Shown: positions 27,428-35,573 of the stretch, piece by piece
Layout: each line of letters begins with the position of its first letter
Position numbering within the stretch: position 1 is the first letter of the stretch
Assembly (NCBI RefSeq): GCF_006547045.1
Contig: NZ_CP041242.1
Span: 3,172,001 to 3,236,000, forward strand
Origin: Lysobacter alkalisoli
GTDB lineage: Bacteria > Pseudomonadota > Gammaproteobacteria > Xanthomonadales > Xanthomonadaceae
DNA length: 64,000 nt
Reading direction: 5' to 3'
Program-made: the position numbers and the translations under genes
Notes under the pieces: generated by a model
The model's input: only the letters and a program-made list of their open reading frames with translations
The model's database searches: none
What the model was told of the DNA's origin: nothing

Positions 27428-28345
27428 ATGATTCGATTGCGCACGGGTATCGCCATATTCGGCGCCATCGTCATCGGTGGCGCGATGCTCGCATGGTCTT
27501 CGATATCGCGTCGGGACGATGCGCCATCCCCGCAGATGGCGGAAAAACCGGGGCCACGGGCGGCGGGCACGATGCCGGACTCCCGCAATCGCATCCTCCC
27601 GCCCGGCTCGCGGACCGTGAGCGACGACCTCGATGGCGAGGTCGGGCGAGCACTGCGCGATCCGGCCTACCTGCAGAAGCTGCTGGCGATGTACGCATCC
27701 GAAACCGATCTCGACACCAAGGGCGCGCTGCTGGCTGTCCTGCACGGTGCCGCGAACGGCAACGAGGAGATCCTGCGCTTCGCCCTCGGCCTGTCCGACA
27801 GCGCGGACCCGGCCAGACGACAGGACGGTCTGGCGCTGCTGGAGGCCTATCCGCTGGACAACGCGGAAGTGCGAGAGCTGCTCACCCGCCAGATCAGCGA
27901 GGAGAACGACCCGGCCATGCTGGGCCGGCTGGTCGGGATGCTGCAAGCCGCCGTGGTACCGATCGAGGACGCAGCCCCGGTCGCCGAGCAACTGACCCGC
28001 CTGCGCCAGCACCCGGACCCGGAGGTCCGCGCTGCCAGCCTCATGCAGTCGGTCTCGTGGGACAAGGGCGGCAATCTCGAGGACATCCTCCACCAGGCCA
28101 TCCTCGATTCCGCGCCACAGGTACGGCAAGCGGCGATCGGTGGCGTGACCGCGGCCGGCGTGCGCTCCGACCGGCTCAAGGACGCCCTGCTCGAGATCGC
28201 CGCCAATCCCGGCTCCGGTGACGATGAACGGTTTGCGGCAGTGCTTGCCCTGCAGGACTTCCCGCTCGATCGCGCGGAATACGCGATCTATCTGCAGGCG
28301 GCCCGGATGGACACCCACGACGACCAGGACGGGCACGATCACTGA
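27428..28345 (+). CDS. HEAT-repeat-like protein with membrane anchor
   Basis: A 305-aa protein. An N-terminal hydrophobic segment (GIAIFGAIVIGGAMLAW) is probably an uncleaved anchor. A Pro/Arg linker follows, then helical repeats with HEAT character, such as HPDPEVRAASLMQSV and SAPQVRQAAIGGVTAAG. The tail is Asp/His-rich (DTHDDQDGHDH) and could bind metal. A scaffold role in the periplasm is inferred from the fold. It has no clear operon partner. Confidence 0.65.
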   Translation: MIRLRTGIAIFGAIVIGGAMLAWSSISRRDDAPSPQMAEKPGPRAAGTMPDSRNRILPPGSRTVSDDLDGEVGRALRDPAYLQKLLAMYASETDLDTKGALLAVLHGAANGNEEILRFALGLSDSADPARRQDGLALLEAYPLDNAEVRELLTRQISEENDPAMLGRLVGMLQAAVVPIEDAAPVAEQLTRLRQHPDPEVRAASLMQSVSWDKGGNLEDILHQAILDSAPQVRQAAIGGVTAAGVRSDRLKDALLEIAANPGSGDDERFAAVLALQDFPLDRAEYAIYLQAARMDTHDDQDGHDH

Positions 28346-28417
28346 CTTTTCGTCCCTGCGGCATCGCCATCGACGGCGGTGCCACAATCGTGGCCTGCCC
28401 ACGAATGGAGCAACGCC

Positions 28418-28807
28418 ATGGCCCACCGCAGCCGCCTCGCCGGCTTCATCATCGACTGCAACACCGACGACCTCGACGCCGCCGCCGATTTCTGGAGCCG
28501 GGCGCTGGGCGTGAGCATCGCCGACCGCGATGCCGGTGATGGCAGTGCCGAATACCAGCAATTCGGCGACACCCCCGGCGACCTGCACATCGAGGTGCAG
28601 AAGGTCAGCCACGAATCGCGCGTGCACCTGGACATCGAGGCCGATGATGTCGACGCCGAAGCCGCCCGGCTGGAAGCGCTGGGCGCAAAGAAGATCGCCT
28701 TCGTCAAACGCTGGTGGGTGATGGAAGCCCCAACCGGGCAACGCTTCTGCGTGGTGAGGATGAAACACCCCGAACGCGGCACGCCGCCAACGCGGTGGAC
28801 CGACTGA
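28418..28807 (+). CDS. VOC-family (glyoxalase-like) protein
   Basis: A 129-aa protein from ATG 28418 with ggag 7 nt upstream; the ORF opens 39 bp earlier. A single VOC half-pair set is visible: LAGFIIDCNTDDLDAAADFW, LHIEVQKVSHESRVHLDIEA, and a C-terminal strand GQRFCVVRMKHPE. Such proteins bind a metal and act as lyases, dioxygenases or resistance proteins. The substrate is unknown. Confidence 0.75.
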   Translation: MAHRSRLAGFIIDCNTDDLDAAADFWSRALGVSIADRDAGDGSAEYQQFGDTPGDLHIEVQKVSHESRVHLDIEADDVDAEAARLEALGAKKIAFVKRWWVMEAPTGQRFCVVRMKHPERGTPPTRWTD

Positions 28808-28834
28808 CGCAAGCCGCACCCGTCGCAGACAGCC

Positions 28835-29953
28835 CTACCCCCGCAATGGCGTGTCGTCCGCGACCACCCGGTTGCGGCCGGTAGCCTTGGCCCGGTACAG
28901 GGCCTGATCGGCGCGATCGAACACCTGCTCGATCCCATCCACCCCGGGCTCGGCGCTGGCGACGCCGACCGACACCGTCAACGGGAACGGCAACGGCGCA
29001 CGCATGACCCCGCGGCGGATGCGTTCGCCGACCTCGACCGCCCCGGCCAGGCGGATCTCCGGCAACACCACCAGGATCTCTTCGCCACCGAAGCGCACTG
29101 CCACGTCGCCGCGACGGATGCTGGTCCCGACCGCATCGGCGACCGCCTGCAGGGCACGGTCGCCGAGCAGGTGCCCATGACGGTCGTTGACCTGCTTGAA
29201 ATGGTCGACGTCGATCAGCATCAGGCTGAAGGGCGCGCGCGCCAGCCGTTCCAGCACGGCCGGATCCTGCCGCAACTGGGACAGACCAACCCGGTTCAAC
29301 AACCCGGTCAACTGGTCGTGGTGGGCGCTGTGCTGAAGCTGTTCGTTGCGACGCTGCAGGTCCGCCCGCGCCTCCTCCAGATGGCGGGCGGAGGACTCGC
29401 GCTCGGCCAGCAACCGTCGTTGCTCCTGTGCGTAACGACGCAGTTCCAGCAGGTGCTGGGCCTGCCGCGCGAGTACCTGCAGGCCTTCACGCTGGGCCGC
29501 GCTCAACTCACGGGGCACGGCGTCGAGCACGCATATCGTGCCGAGCGCATGGCCCTCGGGGCTGCGCAACGGCGCTCCGGCATAGAACCGCACCGGCTGG
29601 CCGGCGACCTCGAAGCCAAGCCTCGAAAATCGTGGATCTGCCCGGAGGTCTGGCACTTCCATCAATCGATCCGCGCTGCGGATGGCGTGGTCGCAGATGG
29701 CCTCCTCGCGTGGCGACTGCACAGGTTCCACTCCAAGCCTCGCCTTGAACCACTGCCGCTCCCGGTCGACCAGCGAAATCAGCGCCCCGGGCGTGCCGCA
29801 AAGGGTGGCCGCGAGCCAGACGATGTCGTCGAACGCCTGCTCGGGTGCGCTGTCGAGCACGCCATAGGCATCCAGGGCCACCTGGCGCCGGTGCTCGGAC
29901 ACGGCATCGGTCGACTCCTGGGCAGCATCGGGGGCTTTGGAACGCAGGCGCAC
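28835..29953 (-). CDS. GAF-GGDEF diguanylate cyclase
   Basis: The start is uncertain: GTG 29953 is taken because it lies below the MBL stop, but it has no good ribosome site. The protein is about 372 aa. The GAF domain reads RQVALDAYGVLDSAPEQAFD onward, with LISLVDRERQWFKARLG and PLRSPEGHALGTICVLD. A coiled linker follows (ELRRYAQEQRRLLAERESS). The cyclase domain has LTGLLNRVGL, DVDHFKQVND, and an intact active loop FGGEEI with an inhibitory site RRGD five residues before it. It makes c-di-GMP in response to an unknown ligand. Confidence 0.88.
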   Translation of the reverse strand: MRLRSKAPDAAQESTDAVSEHRRQVALDAYGVLDSAPEQAFDDIVWLAATLCGTPGALISLVDRERQWFKARLGVEPVQSPREEAICDHAIRSADRLMEVPDLRADPRFSRLGFEVAGQPVRFYAGAPLRSPEGHALGTICVLDAVPRELSAAQREGLQVLARQAQHLLELRRYAQEQRRLLAERESSARHLEEARADLQRRNEQLQHSAHHDQLTGLLNRVGLSQLRQDPAVLERLARAPFSLMLIDVDHFKQVNDRHGHLLGDRALQAVADAVGTSIRRGDVAVRFGGEEILVVLPEIRLAGAVEVGERIRRGVMRAPLPFPLTVSVGVASAEPGVDGIEQVFDRADQALYRAKATGRNRVVADDTPLRG

Positions 29954-30026
29954 GGCGGACAGGGTGGAGGGACAGAGCCAAAGCCTACCGCCATCAGCAG
30001 GGTCACAGGTGATGATGGCGATACCC

Positions 30027-30992
30027 TCAGCTGTGTGCGGCCTGCCCGGACTGCCGTTGCAGCCAGACCTCCAATCCCTGGGCGTTGAGTTCGATGTCCA
30101 TCGCCAGCACCGCACGGATTCCGTCGTCGGGCAGGGTCACCCCGTGCGCGCGCACCTGCTGGAGGTACAGGGCCTCCAGCGCAGAGACCAGAGTCGCGTG
30201 CACGTCCTCGGCATGGGCGGCTTCGCGTGCGGCGGCGACCATCGCGTCGATCTGGTCGGCCAGCAGGCCAGCGAGGCGCTCGACTCCGGTCACGCGCCCG
30301 TAGTGGGTCACGTACATCGCCTCGGGTCCGGCATCCAGCAGGCGCCCGATCGAGGCCTTGAGCGCCTCGGGCTCGAACTGCACCGGGGTGGTGGTCGGCA
30401 ACGCGAAGGCGCCATTGACGGTATCGAACTCCCGATAGGAGAGACCGAAGGTGTCGCCGGTAAACCAGCTGCGACTGCGCGCATCCCACAGGCACAGGTG
30501 ATGGCGCGCATGCCCCGGGGTGTCGATGCAGCGCAGCGGCCGGCCCGACAACTCGAATTCAAAGCCGTCCGGCGCCTCGATCACGCGTGCGGCCGGCACC
30601 GGCAGGATCGTGCCGTAGCTGCGCGCCATCTCGGCTTCTCCATACACCGCAGTGGCGCCGGCGATCAGTTTCGACGGATCGACCATGTGCGGCGCGCCGC
30701 GCGGATGCACCAGCAGGCGCGCGTTCGGCAGCTCGCGCATCAAGGCGCCGGCGCCGCCTGCGTGGTCGAGGTGGACATGGGTCAGCACCAGCCAGTCGAC
30801 ATCGGCCGGAGACAGGCCATTGCCGGCCAGCGCCTGCAGCATCGCCGGCACACTGTGGTTGGTACCGCAGTCGACGAAAGCGCCGCGACCGTTCTCGACG
30901 ATCAGGTAGGCGGCATCGAAGTTGGGCCGCTGGAAACCGGTGTCGATGGTGGTGATGCCGTGCTCGGCCAAGTGCTGTGCCTCCGTATTCAC
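30027..30992 (-). CDS. metallo-beta-lactamase-fold hydrolase
   Basis: A 321-aa protein. The zinc motif is THVHLDHAGGAGALM (HxHxDH), with further ligands in DTPGHARHHLCLWD and WFTGDTFGLSYREF. The C-terminal part has YVTHYGRV, completing the fold. The family hydrolyses thioesters, lactones or phosphoesters; the substrate is not evident. It lies directly upstream of the diguanylate cyclase on the same strand (gap about 70 bp), so they may share a transcript. A large repeat hairpin separates it from trpS. Confidence 0.85.
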   Translation of the reverse strand: MNTEAQHLAEHGITTIDTGFQRPNFDAAYLIVENGRGAFVDCGTNHSVPAMLQALAGNGLSPADVDWLVLTHVHLDHAGGAGALMRELPNARLLVHPRGAPHMVDPSKLIAGATAVYGEAEMARSYGTILPVPAARVIEAPDGFEFELSGRPLRCIDTPGHARHHLCLWDARSRSWFTGDTFGLSYREFDTVNGAFALPTTTPVQFEPEALKASIGRLLDAGPEAMYVTHYGRVTGVERLAGLLADQIDAMVAAAREAAHAEDVHATLVSALEALYLQQVRAHGVTLPDDGIRAVLAMDIELNAQGLEVWLQRQSGQAAHS

Positions 30993-31049
30993 CTGCGGCC
31001 AGTGTAGGCGGACACCGTCATGGCGACGATGCCGCTTTGGTCGGAATGC

Positions 31050-31250
31050 GTCATTCCGGGCGCTGTGCGGGATCTGCTTTCCGACCCACTGTCCAGACGT
31101 AGCCGGGTATCGCTTTGCATGACCGTATGCGGCATGGATGCCGCATCCGAGCCCCCATGGATGGGTTTACGGCGTGTCATGCAAAGCGATACCCGGCTGC
31201 GTCCCGCCACGAAACCTTCAAAGCAGATCCCGCGCAGCGCCCGGAATGAC
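31050..31250. repeat. nested hairpin repeat, copy C2 (complete)
   Basis: Two tiers of inverted repeats. Outer arms of 31 bp lie at 31050-31080 and 31220-31250 with one G-T mismatch. Inner arms of 28 bp lie at 31096-31123 and 31176-31203 with one G-T mismatch. The 52-bp core (31124-31175) holds two small hairpins with atgga loops and ends tttacggcgt. It lies between the trpS stop (31271) and the MBL gene. Confidence 0.8.
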
Positions 31251-31270
31251 AACCCAAGCCAATGGACGGC

Positions 31271-32650
31271 TCAGGCCTCCTCGGCGAACTGCGCCAATGC
31301 GGCCACCAGTTCCTCGACCAGCACGCCCTCGCCAAGATGCCCGACCAGGTGCCCACCCAGGTGCACGCCCTTGTCGAGCACGTGGTGGACCTCCGCGCCG
31401 GCGGACTGCTTCAGTTTCGCAACCAGCTGGCCCGCATCGCGCGGCGACTCGTGGCCCTCACTTTGCAGCAACACACGGTCATCCTGCGCAAGCTTGAAGT
31501 AGAAGCGGCCGTCGGTCTCGCGGTACTGCTTGAACACCGGCGGCTTCGATGCCTCCGGCTCCGGCGTGGACGCACGCACCGTTAGCGCGGCACCAAACCC
31601 GCCCAGCCCGACCGCGCGCTGCAACTCGTCGAGCAGCGGCGCAGCCACCGCGCGCGCCTTCTCCGCCCCGGCCTGCAGGACGTTTTCCAGATGATCCGGG
31701 CGCGCGATCAGCTCGCGGTAGGATTCGCGCATCGGCGCCACCGTCGCCTCGATCCGCTCGAACAGGCGCTGTTTGGCATCGCCCCAGCCGATACCGTCGG
31801 CATAGGCCTGGCGCATCGCCTCGGTCTGTTCGGTGTCGGCGAACGCCTGGTAGAGCTGGAACAGGCTGGAGCCTTCCACTTCCTTCGGCTCGCCGGGCGC
31901 GCGCGAGTCGGTGACGATCGACATCACCAGCTTCTTCAGCACCTCCGGTTCGGCGAACAGCGGAATGGTGTTGTCGTAGCTCTTGGACATCTTGCGCCCG
32001 TCCAGGCCGGGCAGCGTGGCGACGTGCTCCTCGATCTCCACCTCCGGCAACGTCAGCGGTTCGCCGGCCTTGCCGGTCAGCGCGCGCCATGCGTCGCCAT
32101 GAAGGTGGTTGAAGCGCTGGCCGATGTCGCGCGCCATCTCGATGTGCTGGATCTGGTCGCGGCCGACCGGCACCCGGTGTGCGTTGAAGGCGAGAATGTC
32201 GGCCGCCATCAGCACCGGGTACATGTACAGCCCTGCAGTGACACCGGCGTCCGGATCCTCGCCCGCCTCGGTGTTCTTGTCCACCGCCGCCTTGTAGGCA
32301 TGGGCGCGATTGAGCAGGCCCTTGGCGGTGACGCAGGTCAGCAGCCAGGTCAGCTGCGGGATCTCGGGGATGTCGGACTGGCGGTAGAAGGTCACCCGCT
32401 CCGGGTCCAGGCCGCAGGCCAGCCAGGTCGCGGCGATCTCAAGCCGCGAGCGCGCGACCCGGGCCGGGTCGTCGGCCTTGATCAGGGCGTGGTAGTCGGC
32501 GAGGAAGTAGAAGCTGTCCACCTGCGGGTCGAGGCTGGCGGCCACCGCCGGGCGGATCGCGCCGGCGTAGTTGCCCAGGTGGGGAGTGCCGGTGGTGGTG
32601 ATGCCGGTCAGCACGCGGGTGCGGCGATCGGAAAGGCTGGCTGCTTGCAT
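31271..32650 (-). CDS. trpS: tryptophanyl-tRNA synthetase with C-terminal extension
   Basis: A class I synthetase charging tRNA-Trp. The protein is 459 aa, against about 335 aa for most bacterial TrpRS. Signatures: TTGTPHLGNYAGAIRP (HIGH-type), VPVGRDQIQHIEMARD and RKMSKSYDN. After about residue 345 an extension begins. It contains VFKQYRETDGRFYFKLAQDD and VLLQSEGHESPRDAGQLVAK, which look like a DUF1508/YegP-type unit, and then a Gly/His-rich helix end. The extension seems typical of this family of bacteria. Its role is unknown. Confidence 0.93.
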   Translation of the reverse strand: MQAASLSDRRTRVLTGITTTGTPHLGNYAGAIRPAVAASLDPQVDSFYFLADYHALIKADDPARVARSRLEIAATWLACGLDPERVTFYRQSDIPEIPQLTWLLTCVTAKGLLNRAHAYKAAVDKNTEAGEDPDAGVTAGLYMYPVLMAADILAFNAHRVPVGRDQIQHIEMARDIGQRFNHLHGDAWRALTGKAGEPLTLPEVEIEEHVATLPGLDGRKMSKSYDNTIPLFAEPEVLKKLVMSIVTDSRAPGEPKEVEGSSLFQLYQAFADTEQTEAMRQAYADGIGWGDAKQRLFERIEATVAPMRESYRELIARPDHLENVLQAGAEKARAVAAPLLDELQRAVGLGGFGAALTVRASTPEPEASKPPVFKQYRETDGRFYFKLAQDDRVLLQSEGHESPRDAGQLVAKLKQSAGAEVHHVLDKGVHLGGHLVGHLGEGVLVEELVAALAQFAEEA

Positions 32651-32697
32651 CGAAAAGTAACGCCTGCGAAACGACGCTGCAGTTTACCGGAGCCCAG

Positions 32698-32788
32698 CCC
32701 GGAGATTTCGCCACCGGAGGTTTCACCACTTTCCTTCGCGCGGCGCTCCGAGGAAAGGCCGCAGCAGGACGGTGGCGAAATCTCCGGG
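32698..32788. repeat. hairpin repeat with 18-bp perfect arms
   Basis: Arms at 32698-32715 and 32771-32788 (cccggagatttcgccacc and its complement) are perfect. A 55-bp core between them contains a further pair ctttcct / aggaaag. It lies between the trpS start and the divergent gene at 32851, so it is in a promoter or leader region. Confidence 0.65.
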
Positions 32789-32850
32789 CGATCAACCCCG
32801 TTGCGGCCACCGGGACGTTGCTACTGACACGCTTCCACGGAGATGCCCGC

Positions 32851-33663
32851 ATGCGCACGCCGTTTCGCCTCCTCGCCCTGCTGGTGTCGACCGGCCTGTC
32901 GTTGGCAGGCCTGCCATCGACCACCCACGCCCACAGGCCGATCGAGCCGGTCCTTCCCCGCCCCGGCCACCTGGTCGAAGTGACGGTCGTCGACCGCGAC
33001 CTCGGCGACTGGCTGCCGGTCTACCGCCGTCGCGGTGAATCCTGGGTCGCCGGCACCCCCGGCCATCGCTACGGGGTGCGGCTGGCCAACACCACCGGGC
33101 AGCGTGTGCTGGTAGTGCTGTCGGTGGATGGCATCAACGCGGTCAGCGGCGAAACCGCCGATCCCTCTCAGGCCGGTTACGTGCTCGGGCCTTGGCAGAG
33201 CACCGAGATAACCGGCTGGCGGAAGTCGCTCGGCGACGTCGCCCAGTTCGTGTTCACCGACCACCGCGACAGCTATGCCAGCCGCACCGGGCGACCACGC
33301 AATGTCGGCGTGATCGGGATCGCGGCGTTCACCGAGGTGGCGCCCATGCCCTCCCCGCACCGCCCGCTGATCGGCAGGATCGAGCACCCCGGCGCCGATG
33401 ATGCCGCCCCGACCGCCGAATCCCGCGCCGCCGCACCGGCCCGGCAACGTATCGGCACCGGCCATGGCGCACGCGAATGGTCGCCGGCCTCGCGCACGCA
33501 TTTCACCCGCGCCAGCCGGCATCCGGCCCAGGTCAGCGAGATCCGCTACGACACTCGCGAACGACTGATCGCGCTCGGCATCATCCACAACCGACGGTCA
33601 CCTCAACCGGAGGCGCCGCAGGCATTTCCGACTGGATTCGTGCCGGATCCGCCGGGCTACTGA
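32851..33663 (+). CDS. secreted protein of unknown function
   Basis: A 270-aa protein from ATG 32851 with ggag about 9 nt upstream. The signal peptide ends THA. The N-terminal half is a beta-rich domain (PGHLVEVTVVDRDLGDWLPV, YGVRLANTTGQRVLVVLSVD, VLGPWQSTEITGWRKS), followed by an Ala/Pro linker and a basic C-terminal part with THFTRASRHPAQVSEIRYDT. I have seen similar proteins in Xanthomonadaceae but know of no function. Confidence 0.65.
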   Translation: MRTPFRLLALLVSTGLSLAGLPSTTHAHRPIEPVLPRPGHLVEVTVVDRDLGDWLPVYRRRGESWVAGTPGHRYGVRLANTTGQRVLVVLSVDGINAVSGETADPSQAGYVLGPWQSTEITGWRKSLGDVAQFVFTDHRDSYASRTGRPRNVGVIGIAAFTEVAPMPSPHRPLIGRIEHPGADDAAPTAESRAAAPARQRIGTGHGAREWSPASRTHFTRASRHPAQVSEIRYDTRERLIALGIIHNRRSPQPEAPQAFPTGFVPDPPGY

Positions 33664-33697
33664 GCCGGGTGGGCCCGCGACAAGGCCCAACAACAAC

Positions 33698-33717
33698 GGG
33701 CCGGCGAATGCCGGCCC
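33698..33717. terminator. bidirectional hairpin between convergent genes
   Basis: Perfect 8-bp stem gggccggc / gccggccc with loop gaat. On the minus strand it is followed by gttgttgttg. It lies between the ends of the gene at 32851 and csbD. Confidence 0.5.
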
Positions 33718-33756
33718 GCAACGTACGCTGGGAAGGAGGTCGTTACTGCTCGTCGA

Positions 33757-33957
33757 TCAGTGCAGGGTCTTCTCGAACTCGCGCACCTCGCGTTCGGCAC
33801 GCTCACGCGCCCATCCGTACTGTTCCTGCAGTTTGCCTGCCAGGTACTCGGAGTTGCCTTCCGCGACATCGAACACATCGTCCGTCAGGTCGCCCCATTT
33901 GGCCTGGGCTTGACCTTTGATCTGCGTCCACTTGCCAGCAATGATGTCCTTGTTCAT
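33757..33957 (-). CDS. CsbD-family stress protein
   Basis: A 66-aa protein with gaggaa about 8 nt before the ATG. The sequence opens [18 protein letters not shown] and continues KWGDLTDD, the usual CsbD repeat-like motif, then a charged helix ending [12 protein letters not shown]. CsbD proteins are small, highly charged and induced by general stress. Molecular role unknown. It has an inverted repeat just upstream (33981-34003). Confidence 0.88.
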   Translation of the reverse strand: MNKDIIAGKWTQIKGQAQAKWGDLTDDVFDVAEGNSEYLAGKLQEQYGWARERAEREVREFEKTLH

Positions 33958-33980
33958 CTGTAATTTCCTCTGCGTTGGGG

Positions 33981-34003
33981 GAGCAGTCTGATGTCGACTG
34001 CTC
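33981..34003. promoter_or_regulatory. inverted repeat upstream of csbD
   Basis: The arms gagcagtc and gactgctc with a 7-nt spacer lie 24-46 bp upstream of the csbD start. The position fits an operator. No regulator can be named. Confidence 0.4.
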
Positions 34004-34136
34004 GCCCAGCTTCGCAGCCCCGGCATTCGCATCGAGTCGGTATTGCGTTATCCCGCCGTAGAAGATGGTGAACCACAGAGAAACACCCCCTGCACTCGCA
34101 GGTTCATGGCGCCCTGAACAGCCGGACAAAAATGGA

Positions 34137-34158
34137 AAAGGCCGGATAACCGGCCTTT
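34137..34158 (-). terminator. intrinsic terminator of the entericidin gene
   Basis: On the minus strand a 9-bp stem aaaggccgg / ccggccttt with loop ttat is followed by tccattttt. It lies about 50 bp after the stop at 34206. Confidence 0.7.
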
Positions 34159-34205
34159 CCCCACTTTCTGATGTCGGCAGATGCAGCATCGCCGCACCGC
34201 CGGAT

Positions 34206-34358
34206 TCAGCACTTGCCGTCCTTGCAGTCTTCGGCCTTGTCCTCGACTTTCTCGCCGACAGCCTGCACGTCCCTGCCGGCACCTGCCATCGTGTTGCAGG
34301 CGCTCAGCGTGGTCACCGAGAACGCCGCCAACAGCATCAATACGACCAGAGCTTTCAT
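34206..34358 (-). CDS. entericidin A/B-family lipoprotein
   Basis: A 50-aa protein with aaggag 6 nt before the ATG. The signal peptide ends TTLSAC (lipobox), followed by NTMAGAGRDVQAVGEKVEDK, the typical entericidin sequence. It ends CKDGKC, adding two cysteines not usual in the family. Entericidins are small envelope lipoproteins linked to stress-induced lysis in E. coli. The role here is not shown. It has its own terminator. Confidence 0.85.
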   Translation of the reverse strand: MKALVVLMLLAAFSVTTLSACNTMAGAGRDVQAVGEKVEDKAEDCKDGKC

Positions 34359-34515
34359 CTCACACTCCTTCATCGCGGTAGCTGGGGAACTTCGGACATG
34401 CAGCGGCATGTCGCGCGTCACCATCCCACAGCAGACCCCATGCAAACAGCGTGAAAACCGCGATAGACGGTCAGCCGGGCGACAGCTTTGGCCGCCGCTG
34501 TTCAGGTCGGCGCAC

Positions 34516-35439
34516 TCAATCGCGCATCAGCGTCGACTTGCCGAACAGGCTTTCGACCAGGTCGACGGCGAGCTTGCCGGTGCGGTTGCGCTTGTCGAGC
34601 AGCGGGTTCAGTTCGACGATGTCCAGCGAGGCCATCAGGCCGGTGTCGGCGATCATCTCCATCACCAGCTGCGCCTCGCGGTAGTTCGGCCCGCCCGGCA
34701 CGGTGGTGCCGACGCCCGGGGCGATGCTCGGGTCGAGGAAATCGACGTCGAAGCTGACATGCAGATGGGTGTCGGCGTCGAGCCCGTCCAGCGCCTCGGC
34801 CATCGCCCGTTTCATCCCGACTTCGTCGATGTAGCGCATGTCGTAGATGTCGAGGCCGTGCTCCTTGACCAGCCGCTTCTCGCCCTGGTCGACCGAACGG
34901 ATGCCGATCTGGCGGATCACATCCGGAGTGATCGCCGGGCCTTCGCCATCGAGGTGGGTCAGCGTACGCGGGCCGATCCCGCACAGGCAGGCCACCGGCA
35001 TGCCATGAATATTGCCGGACGGGGTCACGTTGCTGGTGTTGAAGTCGGCGTGGGCGTCGAGCCAGATCACGCGCAGCTTCTTGCCGGTCTCACGGCAGTG
35101 GCGCGCGACCGCAGTGATCGAACCCAGGCCAAGGCAATGGTCGCCGCCAAGCAGGATCGGCATGCGCCCATCGCGCAGTTCGGCCCGCACCGCGTCCATC
35201 ACCAGCCGGTTCCAGGTCGCGACCTCGTTGAGATGGCGGTAGCCGTCGACCGGCGGCTGCCAGGGATTGCGCGGGCCGTCGAGGTTGCCGCGATCGACCA
35301 CGTCGACACCGCGCGCGACCAGCGCCTCGCCAAGCCCGGCGATGCGCAGCGCCTCGGGGCCCAGCCGCGCGCCCTGGTGCCCGGCACCGATGTCGGTCGG
35401 GGCTCCGATCAGGGAAACAGACGGGTACTGGCGACTCAT
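34516..35439 (-). CDS. rocF: arginase
   Basis: A manganese enzyme splitting arginine to ornithine and urea. The protein is 307 aa with aggag before the ATG. Mn2+ ligand motifs: GGDHCLGLGS, WLDAHADFNT and SFDVDFLDP. The start LIGAPTDIGAGHQGARLGP and the end ELNPLLDKRNRTGKLAVDL match true arginases rather than agmatinases. Complete and normal in length. It lies alone, 25 bp before the tRNA-Thr gene. Confidence 0.95.
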   Translation of the reverse strand: MSRQYPSVSLIGAPTDIGAGHQGARLGPEALRIAGLGEALVARGVDVVDRGNLDGPRNPWQPPVDGYRHLNEVATWNRLVMDAVRAELRDGRMPILLGGDHCLGLGSITAVARHCRETGKKLRVIWLDAHADFNTSNVTPSGNIHGMPVACLCGIGPRTLTHLDGEGPAITPDVIRQIGIRSVDQGEKRLVKEHGLDIYDMRYIDEVGMKRAMAEALDGLDADTHLHVSFDVDFLDPSIAPGVGTTVPGGPNYREAQLVMEMIADTGLMASLDIVELNPLLDKRNRTGKLAVDLVESLFGKSTLMRD

Positions 35440-35464
35440 CCGACGCGCTCCTTTTGCGATTCGA

Positions 35465-35540
35465 TGGTGCCGGCTGTCAGATTCGAACTGACGACCTACC
35501 GCTTACAAGGCGGTTGCTCTACCAACTGAGCTAAGCCGGC
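35465..35540 (-). tRNA. tRNA-Thr (TGT)
   Basis: On the minus strand 76 nt fold as a cloverleaf. The acceptor stem is GCCGGCT / AGCCGGC with discriminator A and encoded CCA (plus-strand tgg at 35465-35467). The D arm is GCTC..GAGC, the T arm has GTTCGAATC, and the anticodon stem-loop is CCGCCTTGTAAGCGG. The anticodon TGT (35505-35507 on the complement) reads ACA and other ACN codons. Confidence 0.97.
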
Positions 35541-35573
35541 ATGACTGTCCATTCTAACCGATGGAGCCAGGCG

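Noticed and set aside
31050-31250. Naming the nested hairpins as SMAG or another published REP class
   Set aside because: The visible ends do not show a consistent tetranucleotide head, and class membership would need an alignment I cannot run.
34206-34358. Toxin-antitoxin pair (entericidin A/B)
   Set aside because: Only one small lipoprotein is present; no second entericidin gene is adjacent.
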